From: Corinectria fuckeliana
Taxonomy: Eukaryota > Ascomycota > Sordariomycetes > Hypocreales > Nectriaceae
DNA length: 64,000 bases
Assembly: GCA_019137255.1 (NCBI GenBank)
Contig: WPDH01000199.1
Span: 51,373-115,372 of the forward strand
Reading direction: 5' to 3'
In this document: positions 22,471 through 33,791 of the stretch, piece by piece
Position numbering within the stretch: position 1 is the stretch's first letter
Layout: each line of letters opens with the position of its first letter
Position numbers and translations under genes: made by a program
The notes under the pieces: generated by a model
What the model saw: the letters and a program-made list of their open reading frames with translations, nothing else
Database searches by the model: none
What the model was told of the DNA's origin: nothing

Positions 22471-23430
22471 AATTAATATTATTATTTTGTTTTTTGAGCC
22501 TTCCTTAATATCTTGCCAGATAAAAGAAAGCAATACAGTAAATAGCACATAATAAAAAAAACCTATAAGGTACTATACCTAGAACTATAAGACATAGTAT
22601 CTATTTCCCAATAAGTAACCCAATTGATAAAGCATTAATCTCAAATATCAAAGCATAACTTTGCAATAGACCTCCCTCTCTAACCTTAATAGCTTCCAAA
22701 AACTTATCCAGCTAACACAATGTAAAGGCCATCTCTCATCAAGCTGACAAGCCAGGCTAACTTCCTTCAACACAAATGGAATTAATATAGTTAAAGGAAT
22801 AAAAACACAAGTTAGGGTCTTGGGTTTAAACAGGAAAAGGCAGCCATAAAATTCAGGAAAGCTGAGAAGAAAGAAATTGAATATATTTTCGTCTAAGCTG
22901 GTCAATTTCATTGAGGGTGCACATCATCCAGCTCGAATTAATCGCACGGCGACGCCTTTCCGTCGCATAGTGCAAAGGCTGAATATGGGAAGAGTGAAGG
23001 AAACTGGCGGATGGCTGATGGATTGATGCAAAGTCACGAGTGACCAGATGAACTGTAAAGGTAGGGATGCAATGATAATCGGGTTAATCTGAGATCTTCT
23101 CAAGTTCAGGTCACAGTAACCATTATATACCACAATATAAGCCACAACGCGGTAGCTGCACTTGGATACTGTCCTAACGGCTGAAACGCTGCTGACACCC
23201 TGATCCTTCAATCTGGCTCGTCACATACAGGCTGTCACATTCAGCATCAGCATTACATTTTGCTATGACTGGAAAATACAATACAGGCGGCTTCGCGAGC
23301 GGCCAACCCATGCAAGAAACAATAAAGTCTACGGAGGAGACGGTCGGAGAGGAGCTGAGGGGAATCGAGGAGGAGCCTCGAAGAACACAAAGTCAAGGAT
23401 CGGAAAATCGCCACAACGGATCGCACTCCC
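22471..23430. other. AT-rich then ordinary intergenic sequence, no gene seen
   Basis: 22471-22900 is AT-rich without coding signal and may be a degraded element. 22900-23430 is of normal composition and holds no recognised gene. Confidence 0.45.
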
Positions 23431-23602
23431 GCGTAACCAAGATTTCATCCCCCTTACTCCATCTGACAGTGCCTGGCACCAAGACACATAGCCCCAGAAG
23501 TCCCAATCCACAAACACACTATAAAGAGGCTTCAGCGCGTAACGAAGATTCCATCCCCTTTACTCCGTCTGACAGTGCCTGGCACCAAGACACAAAGCCC
23601 CA
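23431..23602. repeat. Duplicated 66-base 3' end of the isochorismatase-family gene
   Basis: Segments 23431-23496 and 23537-23602 are near-identical 66-base direct repeats (offset 106). Both contain CTGACAGTGCCTGGCACCAA. The right copy is the coding 3' end of the minus-strand hydrolase gene; the left copy lies just beyond its stop and still translates to a similar peptide (VSWCQALSDGV). Confidence 0.85.
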
Positions 23603-24437
23603 CGACTTGCGACAATTATACTCAACCATCTGCTTTGCAAACTCAGGGCTACTTGTGCCAGATCCGTCCTTCAGCAGAATGGTATCGAAGCCCAGATTGC
23701 ACGCATCTTGGAGCGATGCGAGAACGCATTGATCACTGTTGACACCACTGAATAGCAGGGTAGTGATTTTCTTCTCTTTTAGGTAGTCGATACACGGAGT
23801 CAAGCCACCCCAGAATCCCGATGGTCTGTTCTTATGGAAGCGGATGTCAGGACGAGCCGTCTTCTGGGATTCGTCAAAAGTTCTGCTGCAGTCGACTGTG
23901 AAGAGCTGAGTTCCAGAAGCCGCGCATCAGCATACGACCGGCGGCTACTGTCGACCCGTTGGGGAATTCGACGTCACCAAGATCACCGCCAACGCCAGGT
24001 CCTGCCTTGGCCTCCTTTCTACCCCCGGCCCGGTCATCGGATTCGGAAAAGCCAAAGATGCGGAAGGTGATGGGCGGCAAAACAGCGAGCTCGTCGTCTG
24101 TGATACCCCAGGTGACGTGGATGATTTGGATACCAGCCTCGCGTGCTGCGGGGATGGCATCGCTCAAAAGTCGGTCTTCGGCATCGTGGCATTCGTTCCG
24201 AGTGGCACCGAACATGGCAGATGACAGGAAGATGTTTTGCATATCGACAATGATCAGGGCCGTCTTCTCAGGGGCAATGGCGACAGGCATGGTGGCGGTC
24301 TGGAGTGTGAAGCGTGAGGCCACTGGTGAGCCATCAGGCGAGGATGGGTGCGTAAGGTCGAAGCCGGTCTGGGGATCGAACAGCCAGAAGTTGGACGTCG
24401 CATTTCCAACGATGGTTGAAGACGACATGGTGGCCAC
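23519..24437 (-). pseudogene. Isochorismatase-family cysteine hydrolase with one frameshift
   Basis: The N-terminal part (from ATG at 24437) carries the family start LIIVDMQNIFLSSAMFG with the catalytic Asp, then IIHVTWGITDDEL and GRMLMRGFWNSAL. The frame then ends at a TGA, but the next frame continues without loss: ESQKTARPDIRFHKNR, SGFWGGLTPCIDYL, and the nucleophile Cys in LLFSGVNSDQCVLASLQDA, then KDGSGTSSPEFA and a stop at 23519. One extra base in a run of four A (23876-23879; T on the coding strand) accounts for the shift. All catalytic positions seem intact, so this could be a very young pseudogene or a base-calling error in a homopolymer. The family cleaves isochorismate-like or amide substrates. 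The substrate here is unknown. Confidence 0.8.
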
Positions 24438-24876
24438 GGTGGGTTATGCCTTGGAGAATGGTGGCAAGGAGAGCAGGTTGCGGAACCAGAGAGACCAGGG
24501 AGGCGAGTAAGCAGCTTGCTTATAAGATAAGGCAGAAACAACGAATCTCAAAAATGCGCTAGGAAGATAGAGCGGCCGGCGAAGCACAGGTCGTTGAAAG
24601 GATTGTGGTAGACAACAACCGATCAAGTATGAGAGGTGACCACGGAATTAAATAGCAGCGAGAAGTCAGTGAATTGAGGTTGATAATCCGCTTTACGTTT
24701 CGGTTGCTGGCAGGCGCGGATGATGGATGCGTGTGATCATAGGTTACGAGAAGCATGCAGTCATGCTTAAGGGGGGGTACCTAGTCAAACGGAAGGGTGG
24801 TATCATGAAGTCGAAGTATGTTGCCCAATGTTACTGGTGCGTGGCGGTACCGGTTTGTAGAGTAGCAGTTGTGATC
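24438..24876. other. Intergenic, no gene seen
   Basis: 5' flank of the hydrolase gene. No coding or RNA signal was recognised before the inverted-repeat element. Confidence 0.45.
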
Positions 24877-24973
24877 TGTTGGGTACATAATAAAGTCCTC
24901 ACAGCACTACTACTGAATCACATACATAGTAGCCCTGTTAGGAATCGAACCTAACTCTGTTATGTACCCAACG
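24877..24973. mobile_element. 97-bp inverted-repeat element with a tRNA T-arm-like core and GATC flanks
   Basis: The ends are inverted repeats: TGTTGGGTACATAA at the left and TTATGTACCCAACG at the right. Immediately outside both ends is GATC (24873-24876 and 24974-24977), as expected of a 4-base target duplication. Inside, 24937-24955 read on the minus strand gives GTTAGGTTCGATTCCTAAC, a perfect T-stem and loop of a tRNA, without the rest of a tRNA cloverleaf. It could be a very short solo LTR (ends near TG...CA), a MITE or a tRNA-related SINE relic. Confidence 0.6.
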
Positions 24974-25255
24974 GATCAACAATAGAGATGGCGAGGAGTA
25001 CGCAATTGAATAATAAAGCATATAATCACATACATGGCTTGTATTATTTGAACTAAATATGCATGTCCCATTTCTCATTTCCTCCACATGCATAGGTACA
25101 TCTAATACTCAAACACAACAATTGGCAGCACGCGCCCCTAGTTGAAACTGCCTCCGTGCCAATCACGCCCACTCCGCCGCTCCTGTTCCGTCTTCGCTTG
25201 CCTACCATCTCGTGGACCCAGTCACTCAGCGTGAGACCCCAGTGGCCTGCAACAC

Positions 25256-25261
25256 TATAAA
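25256..25261 (+). promoter_or_regulatory. TATA box of the NB-ARC/TPR gene
   Basis: TATAAA lies about 54 bases upstream of the first ATG (25315). It is a positional inference. Confidence 0.45.
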
Positions 25262-25314
25262 GGAGGTCCGCCTGTGTCCGCTATAGCATCTTTCTCAAGC
25301 TGTAACCACCCACA

Positions 25315-28300
25315 ATGATGAACGCCAACGCGTAAGTGACAGTTGAGCTACCCTGCCCATCCTTCGTAACCCAAGACACTTGCTAATACAGCGACCGAGT
25401 AGAGGTGAGGATCACTTCCCGTCACAATTAGATAGAACCCTAGAGAATTCGCTGGCAAGGCTGGAGCGCAAAGATATCCAAAGAATCCAGCTCGTCGTGG
25501 ACCCTCTACAGATTCGGGATTTCCTGACTCTGATGCCGAATCCGGATTCGCCGTCCATCAAGCATATGGTACCGATTATCCTATCATCGCTTGAGCACTT
25601 CGCCGTCTCCCACGACCTCTTCGTAAAGAGTTTCGGGTCTCTTCCCAATGCCTCAAGAGTATGGGGCATGCTCCAGCTCAGCATCCAGGTTCGCCCCAAT
25701 CCCAGTGGCTATTCCTGGCTTGTATGCCGCTGATGAGGTCAAACCCCAGCTCGCTGCCCCGATACCAAAGGCACCTGAGTGGCTTGCAGACATGATCAAA
25801 GTCCTAGGTCGGAAAATACAGGTCTTCAACGAATACTGCAAAAATGGGCGTCCTCCCCCGCAAACAATGGGGACAGTAGTCGAGGTCCATATCGAACTCG
25901 TCAAGTCTTTCACTGAGTGCATCCACTTCCTTCGCAGGGGTGCGCTGTTCTGTACGCCTGCCATGCCGTACCGCTTGAGTTGTCCTTCGGCATCTAACTG
26001 GAACTAGCGTTGCGTAGGGGGAGTGGCCCCGATGGCAGTAGCAAAGGGTGGGATGAACTAATCAATACTTACAATTCAGTGCAGCTCAATATCGACGATA
26101 CATCTATACATATTCACACATTGACCGAACTTGCATGGAGGATTACACATATGAAGGACCTGGAGGATCAACAAAAGCTGTTGTCTCTTTCCGATCAGGG
26201 CTCTGAAAATGCCCAGCTCCCCTGCGTCATGCTTCCTACAGCTGCAAACAAAAGCTTTTATGATAGGGATAATCTCACGGATCGTATCGACACCTTCTTT
26301 GATCCCGAACCGGGACAGCGTGTATTTCGATCGCTTGTTCTTTATGGTATTGGCGGTGTGGGAAAGAGTCACGAAGCACTCAAGTACGCTCGTCTGAAAA
26401 CCACCAACGGCAGTTTGGACGCGGTGCTGTGGCTCCGTGGTGCGACAGAATCATCGTTAGCCCAAAGTTTCACAGAAGCTGCTAATGCATTGAAACTCCC
26501 GCTAGCGGGAAGTGAGCGGCTTGACGAGAATCGAATTCTGGTTCATAATTGGTTGCACCAAACGGGTAAGTCTCCCCAAAATCCCATCTTCTCGACGCTG
26601 GGGGCCCTAGTCAATACTGACTATGGCGGGCTTGGAAGAATGTTCGTGGCTCCTCATCTTCGACAATGTCGAAGACCCCAAGGTGTTGCTACGATACTGG
26701 CCACCAGCATGCAGCAGGGGTTCCATTCTCATAACTTCTCGGAACCACAACATGAAATTTGGTCCTGCTGATAAAGGAATCGAGATTCTACCATTTGACC
26801 CAGAGTCGGGGTCCAAGATGCTTTTACACCTCTTACGTATGGATGTCATCAAAGGCGTTAGCAATCTCGAGGTCGACTCTGCTCGGGATCTAGCCCAGCA
26901 ATTGGATGGTCATGGCCTCGCCCTCTCCTTCATGGCTGGCCTGATTCAGAAGCGAAGCTGGCGTATCGATGAGTTCCTCGAAATCTACCAGAGAAACAAG
27001 CGAAAGCTACACGTACAAGACAGCCCGAATACCTTATCAACCATATGGAAACTATCCTTCAAGTCTCTGAGTCAGAAGAGCGGAAGCCTGCTCGGGATTC
27101 TTTCATACATCAACCCAGATTCGGCACCTCAGGAACTGTTTACCACAGCAAAGGCGGAGTCCTTGCCCGCTTGCCTTGAGGACTGCACCAGAGAATGGGA
27201 CTTCTATGACATAGTGGAACCGCTGTTGACGCTCGCGCTGGTAAAGCGTGACAAGGAGTCGAAGGCCTACTCAACTCACCGACTCGTTCAAACACACTAC
27301 AGGTACTACCTTTGCAAGACTGACCGTCAAGATTCATTTGAGCAAGCAGTCAAGCTACTGCTGGACGGATTCGGTCGCGTTGACAGCCAGTTATACGACA
27401 GATGGACCCGCTGCCAAATGTACATGCAGCAAATCCTCTCTTTGAAAGACAATTACAAGAAGGAGAGATCCGAGCCCGACGGTGTTCGTCCCAGTTTAGG
27501 GTTTTGTTTGCTTCTTTCTGGAAGCTCGCGGTATGTTGGAACAATCTGATGATCCATCACATAAAGACAAGGTGCATCATTTACATTAACATCTCACAGG
27601 TTCCTTGTCGAGACTGCTGATTATGTCGAGTTGGAAGACGTACTAGCAGTTGCGAAATCGGCATTTGACGAGCTCTCTCAGTCGGAAAAGGATGAAGGAA
27701 TAAACGTGCTTGGCTCCATTCTCGGCGCTACTGGCCTACTTTGGGGCCACCGAGGATATTTCAGCCGCGCCATTCCACATGTGCGAAAATGCAACAAGCT
27801 TCAAACAGAACGGAAGGATAAGGACTGGAATTCCCTTAGCTGGAGTGAAGTGAACCTGGGCAACGTATTGGCTTCAGCTTGCGAGTACGAAGAAGCTCTT
27901 AGGTGGCAGATGCAGGCAGAAGAGAGCCGGCCCAAGATTGGCGGAAACGATGCCATTAGACCGAACGGCATCGTGCAGCAAAACATTGCTAGATGCTACG
28001 TGTTCCTCAACCAGTTCGACAAGGCATATGATCATCTTGAGTCTGCAATGCATGAATTTGAGGGATCACAGAACTGGGCCATGGTTGCATTGTGAGTTCA
28101 ATAATCTAGTCCTCGTCGTCCTGAATCAGGCAATAATAACAGACTGACCCCCACATAGCACCATCTTCGTCCAGGGCACGCTTGAGAGACGACAAGGGAA
28201 ACTCGAAAGTGCCAGAGCAAGGTATATGAAGGCACAGCAGGTATGGGTATCCGGGGGCAAGCTCAAAACACATCACTTCAATGGAGCATGCATGTACAAG

Positions 28301-28727
28301 CTAGGATGCATTTCTGCTGATCTTGAAGAGACAAAGAAGGCCATGTGAGTCGCTGATTCTTCAGGCTCGTGACCTACCAATGGAAGACTGGATACTAATT
28401 ATTCGAAGCGAGTACCTACGGCAGGCCTTGGTCATTGTCAAACTCAAGAAAGAAACGATGGTTGGAGATTATGCCCGTGTTTTGCACAAGCTCTCCGTGC
28501 TGTTGAAAAGCCAACCCGGCGCAGAGTTTGAGGCTGCGGAGAAAGGAGCCGAGGCCCTCCGACTGCGGAGACAAGGGTTACCCAGAGTGCAAGACGGGGC
28601 AACGAAGGAGAGAGACTGGGCGATGATCATGCAGGAAGCGAGCGGGATTGAAGGGGTTCAGGAAGATGACGTGGACGATTACGACGAGCAACGCTACGAC
28701 GATCTGGTGTACATCCTATGGCGGTGA
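25315..28727 (+). CDS. NB-ARC / TPR NLR-like receptor
   Basis: This is a multi-exon STAND protein. The N-terminal part (IQRIQLVVDPLQIRDFLTLM, ASRVWGMLQLSIQ, IKVLGRKIQVFNEY) resembles the helical N-terminal domain that precedes fungal NB-ARC genes (DUF7708-like). The nucleotide-binding domain has the P-loop YGIGGVGKSHEAL and Walker B WLLIFDNVED, then GSILITSRN and a helical arm. The C-terminal half (from about 27600) is TPR-type helices (NIARCYVFLNQFDKAYDHLE). Introns are well supported near 25955-26005, 26570-26638, 27530-27600, 28093-28158 and 28345-28409. The start is less sure: MMNANADRVE joins via a 41-base intron, and the join around 25688-25770 uses a GTTCGC donor and shortens the N-domain. 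The protein is probably functional. Known relatives act in non-self recognition by oligomerising on ligand binding. The effector is not evident. Confidence 0.85.
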
Positions 28728-30743
28728 AAGGGACTCGGCAGTGTGACAGTCAGAAACTGAGATATGGATGCATACTTTGTACTCCATGAGGTACATATTG
28801 CTTAATGCTTCTACTGGGTCCTTGTGTGTGTTGCCTTGAATGATACCTACACCCCTGCTAATCTCCCTGGCAAGCCGCGTGTTGGGAAGGCTAACAGGCC
28901 ATCCCCATCACACTCCCATCCACATCATCCTGCAGCTGGCGAAGTTGCACTTTGCCATAATCATAGGAGCATGTTTCACGTCACTGAGGTGATTCGGCAC
29001 CATGCCGGTCATTCAAACCATCCCTAAATGCAACCACTCCGAGTTCGATGCTCTCCCGGGGTACAAGTTGCCCCTCAATTGTGGAAGGCAACATAGAAAC
29101 AGCCTATTGGCAACGTTGGTGTTTCAGCGAAAGCAGGGATTGCGTGTTTGACCAGTACGTTTATTTCTCCTCCCTCCACATATCAGAGTTAACCGATACA
29201 GTATTATCCGCAATTAATTTGAAGGTAATGATGGATAAAAGGTTGGATTCGATTCCAGCAAGAGATCTTGCTATCGTACAGAATTCTCTTGGGCCAGGAC
29301 AAGGCATCTAGAGCCATGTCTCACAAAATCAAGCAACACAAAGAAGATATGGTTTTTGCAGACCCAGTACTTGAAGTCTTACGTGGGGAGCGGTCAAGTA
29401 GTTCCAGGCTCACATCTCTACTAATCATCCTGTGGCCAAAGACATGCAGAAGCATTGATGACAGGTTGCGAAAACAAGACGAGTATAGCATCTCTACCGA
29501 CCTTCCCCTCTTAGGTTTGCAACTTCTCGCCATGGCACAACATTAAAGTGGTGTCAGTTTGTTTTATCCACATGGAGAAGATCTCGTGCTCACTTAACAT
29601 GAGCTACTAACCATGTCCCATCTGTCAAAGTCAAGCTGGGGAAAGCTATTCACGATACCCGAAGCAGACTCTCCGCCCAACACGTGGAGATGTACGTCTC
29701 CAAGCAATGAAAAGTCCTCTACATTTGCCCCAAGAGGCAAGGTTGCTTCTTGTATCATTAGCTCGCTCGAACCAGCATGCCGACAGCTACTGGTAACCAT
29801 TAGATGCTTTGGATAACCATCAACCCTGCTTTTATCGCTATTAGTATATTTAGGGAACCGACCGTCAGGATCATGAACAATGTAACCGATGGAGATTACC
29901 CGAGCTGATCAGCATTCTGTCGATCTACTAGGATGACCACATGCTGGACCTCGCGTTAGGAATCACATCCCAGTCTTTAGATTAGCCGTCAAATAGACTA
30001 CCCCCCGCCTTATGCGCCATCTCCATACCAAGGCTTTGATCGATGTTGGTTCCGCCGATTTGAGAAGACTTATCGCCATCCCTGCTCCGAGTTTCAATGG
30101 TCTATCCCTTCCTCCTAAGCAAATCCGCCCGCCTTGGGCAAATTCGATATATCTTGCGACTTGTTTCTCGAACTCGTCAATCACCTCAATCGAGTTGCCG
30201 TTGCCAGCCATCCAGTGCAGGTCCTAAGTCTGGCTCCCGTACACACAGCGCAGTTAGCTGGTGGATTTGTCAATGCGGTAGCCACGATAACTCGTGTACT
30301 ATGAGCTATGTTTAAGGGCCGGGACGAGATGCTTTTTCTTAGAGCTAACCATGACATATTCAGGCCTCAGCGTCTGCAAGCTTGGATTGCGAAGCTTGAT
30401 ACGGTGGCAAAGCTTGCTGATATTCCTATATTGGATAGAGACAAAATGAACGAGCGGTAGCTGAATCTTACTTCACTTGATGCACATTACTTGCCTGGCA
30501 ATCCTACAAGATGCAGACCTGCTTCACCGCCAAGCGCGTCACTCACTAGTCGATATGCGCCCAAGAACGATAAGAACCATATATATATAATATGTTTAAT
30601 TTATACAGAATGCAGAGGAAACACGTATATTAAAGAATTGCAATACCTGGCAGGTGGACATGTCTAGTGAAGGATAGTGGAGGGAGTCATGTAGATCTTT
30701 GTTAGCGATAGTGTAAAGGCCCAATCGTCTTCCGATGCCATCA
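28728..30743. other. 2-kb spacer, no gene assigned
   Basis: Open frames of 60-90 codons occur on both strands (for example minus strand 29963-30211, and a plus-strand stretch about 30310-30470 containing WIAKLDTVAKLADIPILDRD interrupted by a stop). None shows a family I recognise. It looks like weathered coding sequence rather than random spacer, but cannot be named. Confidence 0.4.
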
Positions 30744-32258
30744 TTAGTTCAAGCCAACGGCCCCGCGAATGGCGTCAATGAGGATGTTGTTGTAATCGCC
30801 GCCAGCTTCGTACATTGCGTATCCACCCAGTCCCTTGTTGAGAACGAATTTACCCTTCTCGGCAAGTGATTTCGCGTTGTCGTACGAAACCCAGATGTTC
30901 CTAGTCTCGTCGTAGAGGGCAGGCTGAGAAATAGTTAGTTCACGTGAGTTGAAGCCAATGAAGTCTTCACGTACCGTCTTGCTGCAGTCGTCGAAAGCGT
31001 GGTGGATGCCGGAAGCGGGCTTGCCGCTGGTGTCAAGGAATTTGGCCTCGGTGATCAAGCTCCAGAAGGTGTACGTGCCACCGTATGGCTGCGGGTTGCC
31101 GCAGTTGTCGATAGGCGGGTCGGAGTCCCAGCTGCTTCCTTGGAAGCGGTGCGACGAGTTCTGGGGAGGGTACTCGCTGAGCTTGCCTTCGGCGTCAAAG
31201 GCCGAGGTCTTGTTGACTGAGAAGCCATGGCCGTACGCGGGCACACCTAGCACGACCTGGGATGAGGGAATACCGGAGGCAATCCACTTATCAACAGCCT
31301 CGTCGCCCGCTCCTTGGTTGTTTCGCGAGTCGCAAGTCCTGGACAGCGGAGCATTGGGGCCACCAGTAGCCGACCACGCGCCATAGAGGTCGTAGTTCTG
31401 TAACCGAGTTAGTCAAGGCATATACACAAAAGTGAATCTCGCGGCGGGCTACCATAATCATAACGTAATCAAGAACGCCGGCGAAATCGCCGAGGTCTGT
31501 CGACGCAGCCCCCGTCGCGTCGTTCCATGGGAATAGGGAGCCAGCGGCGGTGAGGAAGAGGTCCTTGCCGGCCGGCTCCTTGCGCAGCTCCTGTAGAAAG
31601 GCGAGGAAGTTGGCAGTGTCATCGTCGTTGATCGAGTTGCAACCGAGGCCCTGTCTGTTCGGATACTCCCAGCTGCCGAGGAACACCTTCATTAGTATAT
31701 TGACAATAAGTCGAGGATGACGATGTGAAAACTTACTCGAAGTCAAGACCGTCCAGATCGTATTCCTCGACAAGATCGAGGCACGTCTTGACGAAAGCCG
31801 TACGGTTCTTGGCCGACCCGTAGCTAGTAGAGAACCATCGACTCCCTGTCCAGCCACCGATGGAAACAAGCGCTTTCACGCCCTACATAGAACAGTCAGC
31901 TTAGACGCGAGCAACAGAAGAGAGAATACGAACATTTTTCTTAGCAGCCTCTACGAAAATGGGGAGCTGGTCGGGCGCCGAGAGCGACAGGTTCAAGCCT
32001 GCATCAGGTGCCGTTTCGCTATGACTTGGTAAGTGCATGATTTCACCATTCACGGTCAACGGATACGTACGCAAACGCATATTTTACGTCGGTATACTTC
32101 TCCCATGGCATTTCCGACAGAGGGAAACCCCGATTGGCATGGAAGCCAGCGAAGTACGTGGATGACACGAGGCCCGAGGTGTTCTTGAAGGGAGCGCCGT
32201 TAACTCCCAGGCCTAGGAGGCCCACGGCCGAGGCCAAAAACGAAGTAAGGAGCGTCAT
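30744..32258 (-). CDS. Secreted GH18 chitinase
   Basis: Six exons (32071-32258, 31934-32018, 31737-31882, 31453-31672, 30975-31397, 30744-30923) sum to 1242 bases, 413 residues, with every join in frame. A signal peptide starts MTLLTSFLASAVGLLGLG. GH18 landmarks are present in order: YFAGFHANRGFPL, the SxGG block LVSIGGWTGSRWF, the catalytic DxxDxDxE as LDGLDFDWEYPN (split by an intron inside the motif), YVMIMNYDLYGAWS, and GVPAYGHGF. The catalytic Glu and all three Asp are present. There is no chitin-binding module, LysM or GPI signal. Fungal single-domain GH18 enzymes serve wall remodelling, nutrition or attack on other fungi and insects; which applies here cannot be told. The gene is intact. 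Confidence 0.95.
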
Positions 32259-33111
32259 GGGTGAAATTATTGTAGAAAAGATTGAATGAAGGAAGTGAGT
32301 GACACGAATAGGATGAACTGTTAGGACTAGGCTTGGTTGAGGGCACGGGGACTGAGCGACTATTTACGCTCTATTCACCCATGCAACCATAATTAGATTG
32401 GAAGAATCAAGACAAGACTACTTACAGAAGCCATGCCCTCTGCTGTTTTAGACTTTTGGTGGACCATGTCAAGGCATTGACGAAACTTCCGTAGCTGGGC
32501 GCAGGAGATTGCTTCAAATCTGCTACACTACCACGTTGTACAAGGAACGCAGTGGTATAAGAACAGGCAGACCCCGGCAAACTTTATTGCTTCACAACGC
32601 CGATCGCAATTAACGTGCGAGAATCGTTCGTGGCAGGGATCGTTTAAGTTTGCTATATGTACAAAGTGCCACTTGTTTAGTGTACGTAGTCCCGGCAGTC
32701 TGGTCTCGTTCCAATTGCCGAATGTTCCGCCGGACTTCTTTTGCATTCAAGGTTCCTTGGCGGGCACTAGACATGGCACTTGCTAGGTACAAACGGGGCG
32801 CACTGTTTCACATTGATTGACAACCCCTCTTACTTCCAAGTCTCTCAGGCGACCCGGCTCTGGAAAACCCCTCGAATAGGTATGTCGTCTGAGACCCTGG
32901 ACGCTACATTCATTAAACTCTACTACACAAATAGCTTTATTCCATAATTACTATATACCTAGTATCGAGGCCGGCATATCCGACCGTGGTGTTGGAAAAT
33001 TAGTTGATAAACCCGTACAAGGTATACTGTAAGGCTTTACCTAGGTTTTCTAGACTGCAAGACAATATTCATCAGCTACATCGTTGAGAGCACTGATCGT
33101 GCGTCTAAGCC
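32259..33111. other. Divergent intergenic region, no gene seen
   Basis: It lies between the chitinase (minus) and CIA30 (plus) genes. No repeat, RNA gene or conserved frame was recognised. Confidence 0.5.
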
Positions 33112-33791
33112 ATGACACTTGAACTCACCAACCTCTTTGGTGGCTCTCAGTTCGTCCTCATGCCCTACTGACTCCATCTGTATCTGTCTGATAAGTTTTC
33201 TTTAGGCCATGGGACCCAGCTCTCTGGACAGCCTCTGATGATACCGTCCGTGGGGGCAGCAGCTTCTCCAATCTTACCACTGAGTCTAATACGGCAACTT
33301 TCAGCGGTTTCCTCGACAAAGACAGCCTGGGTGGAGCAGGCTTTGCGTCGCAGCGTACCGAAGGATCATTGGACTGGGACCTCGCCGGGTGGGACGGCCT
33401 TCTACTCTCGGTAGCGCTGTCGGACGGCAAACTGTACACGCTGACGGTGAAGGATGTCCTTCCTGAAAGTGATACTGATAGCAGTCTGCTGTACGAAAGA
33501 AATTTTACTTTGCCAAGTGGTGCCGGGGAGGCCGTCGAACTGCCTTGGGGTGGGTTCGTGCCGACGTTGCGCGGGAGAACGCAGCCCGATGCGAAGCCAC
33601 TGGATACGTCGAGTATCAAACGACTGAGTATTATGATGCGCAGGTTAGTTGCCAAGGTGGCCCAAGGACAAGTGCAAGTCGGATAGCTAATGACATTCCA
33701 CAGCTACTTTGGGGAACAGGAAGGGCCGTTCAATTTGACTCTCAATTCCATCGGTGCTTTCAAAACGTCGGTTGCGGAGATTGCTCCATAA
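33112..33791 (+). CDS. CIA30 (NDUFAF1-like) domain protein
   Basis: Exons 33112-33149, 33206-33643 and 33704-33791 give 187 residues, almost entirely one CIA30 domain. The opening MTLELTNLFGGSQPWDP joins through a GTTCGT intron to LWTASDDTVRGGSSFS. Then come ATFSGFLDKDSLGGAGFASQ, LAGWDGLLLSV and FVPTLRGRTQPDAKPLDTSS, and the end IGAFKTSVAEIAP. These blocks match complex I intermediate-associated protein 30-type proteins. Animal NDUFAF1 helps assemble mitochondrial complex I, but fungi also carry short CIA30-only proteins like this one, without a clear mitochondrial presequence, whose role is uncertain. Single-domain length and intact splice sites suggest a functional gene. Confidence 0.9.

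Noticed and set aside
23431..23602. CRISPR-like array
   Set aside because: Only two copies, 106 bases apart, one of which is coding, in a eukaryotic genome.
24937..24955. A tRNA gene
   Set aside because: Only a T-arm-like hairpin is present; no D-arm, anticodon arm or acceptor stem could be folded around it.
33158..33655. A 165-codon minus-strand frame
   Set aside because: Antisense to the CIA30 gene, no family features.
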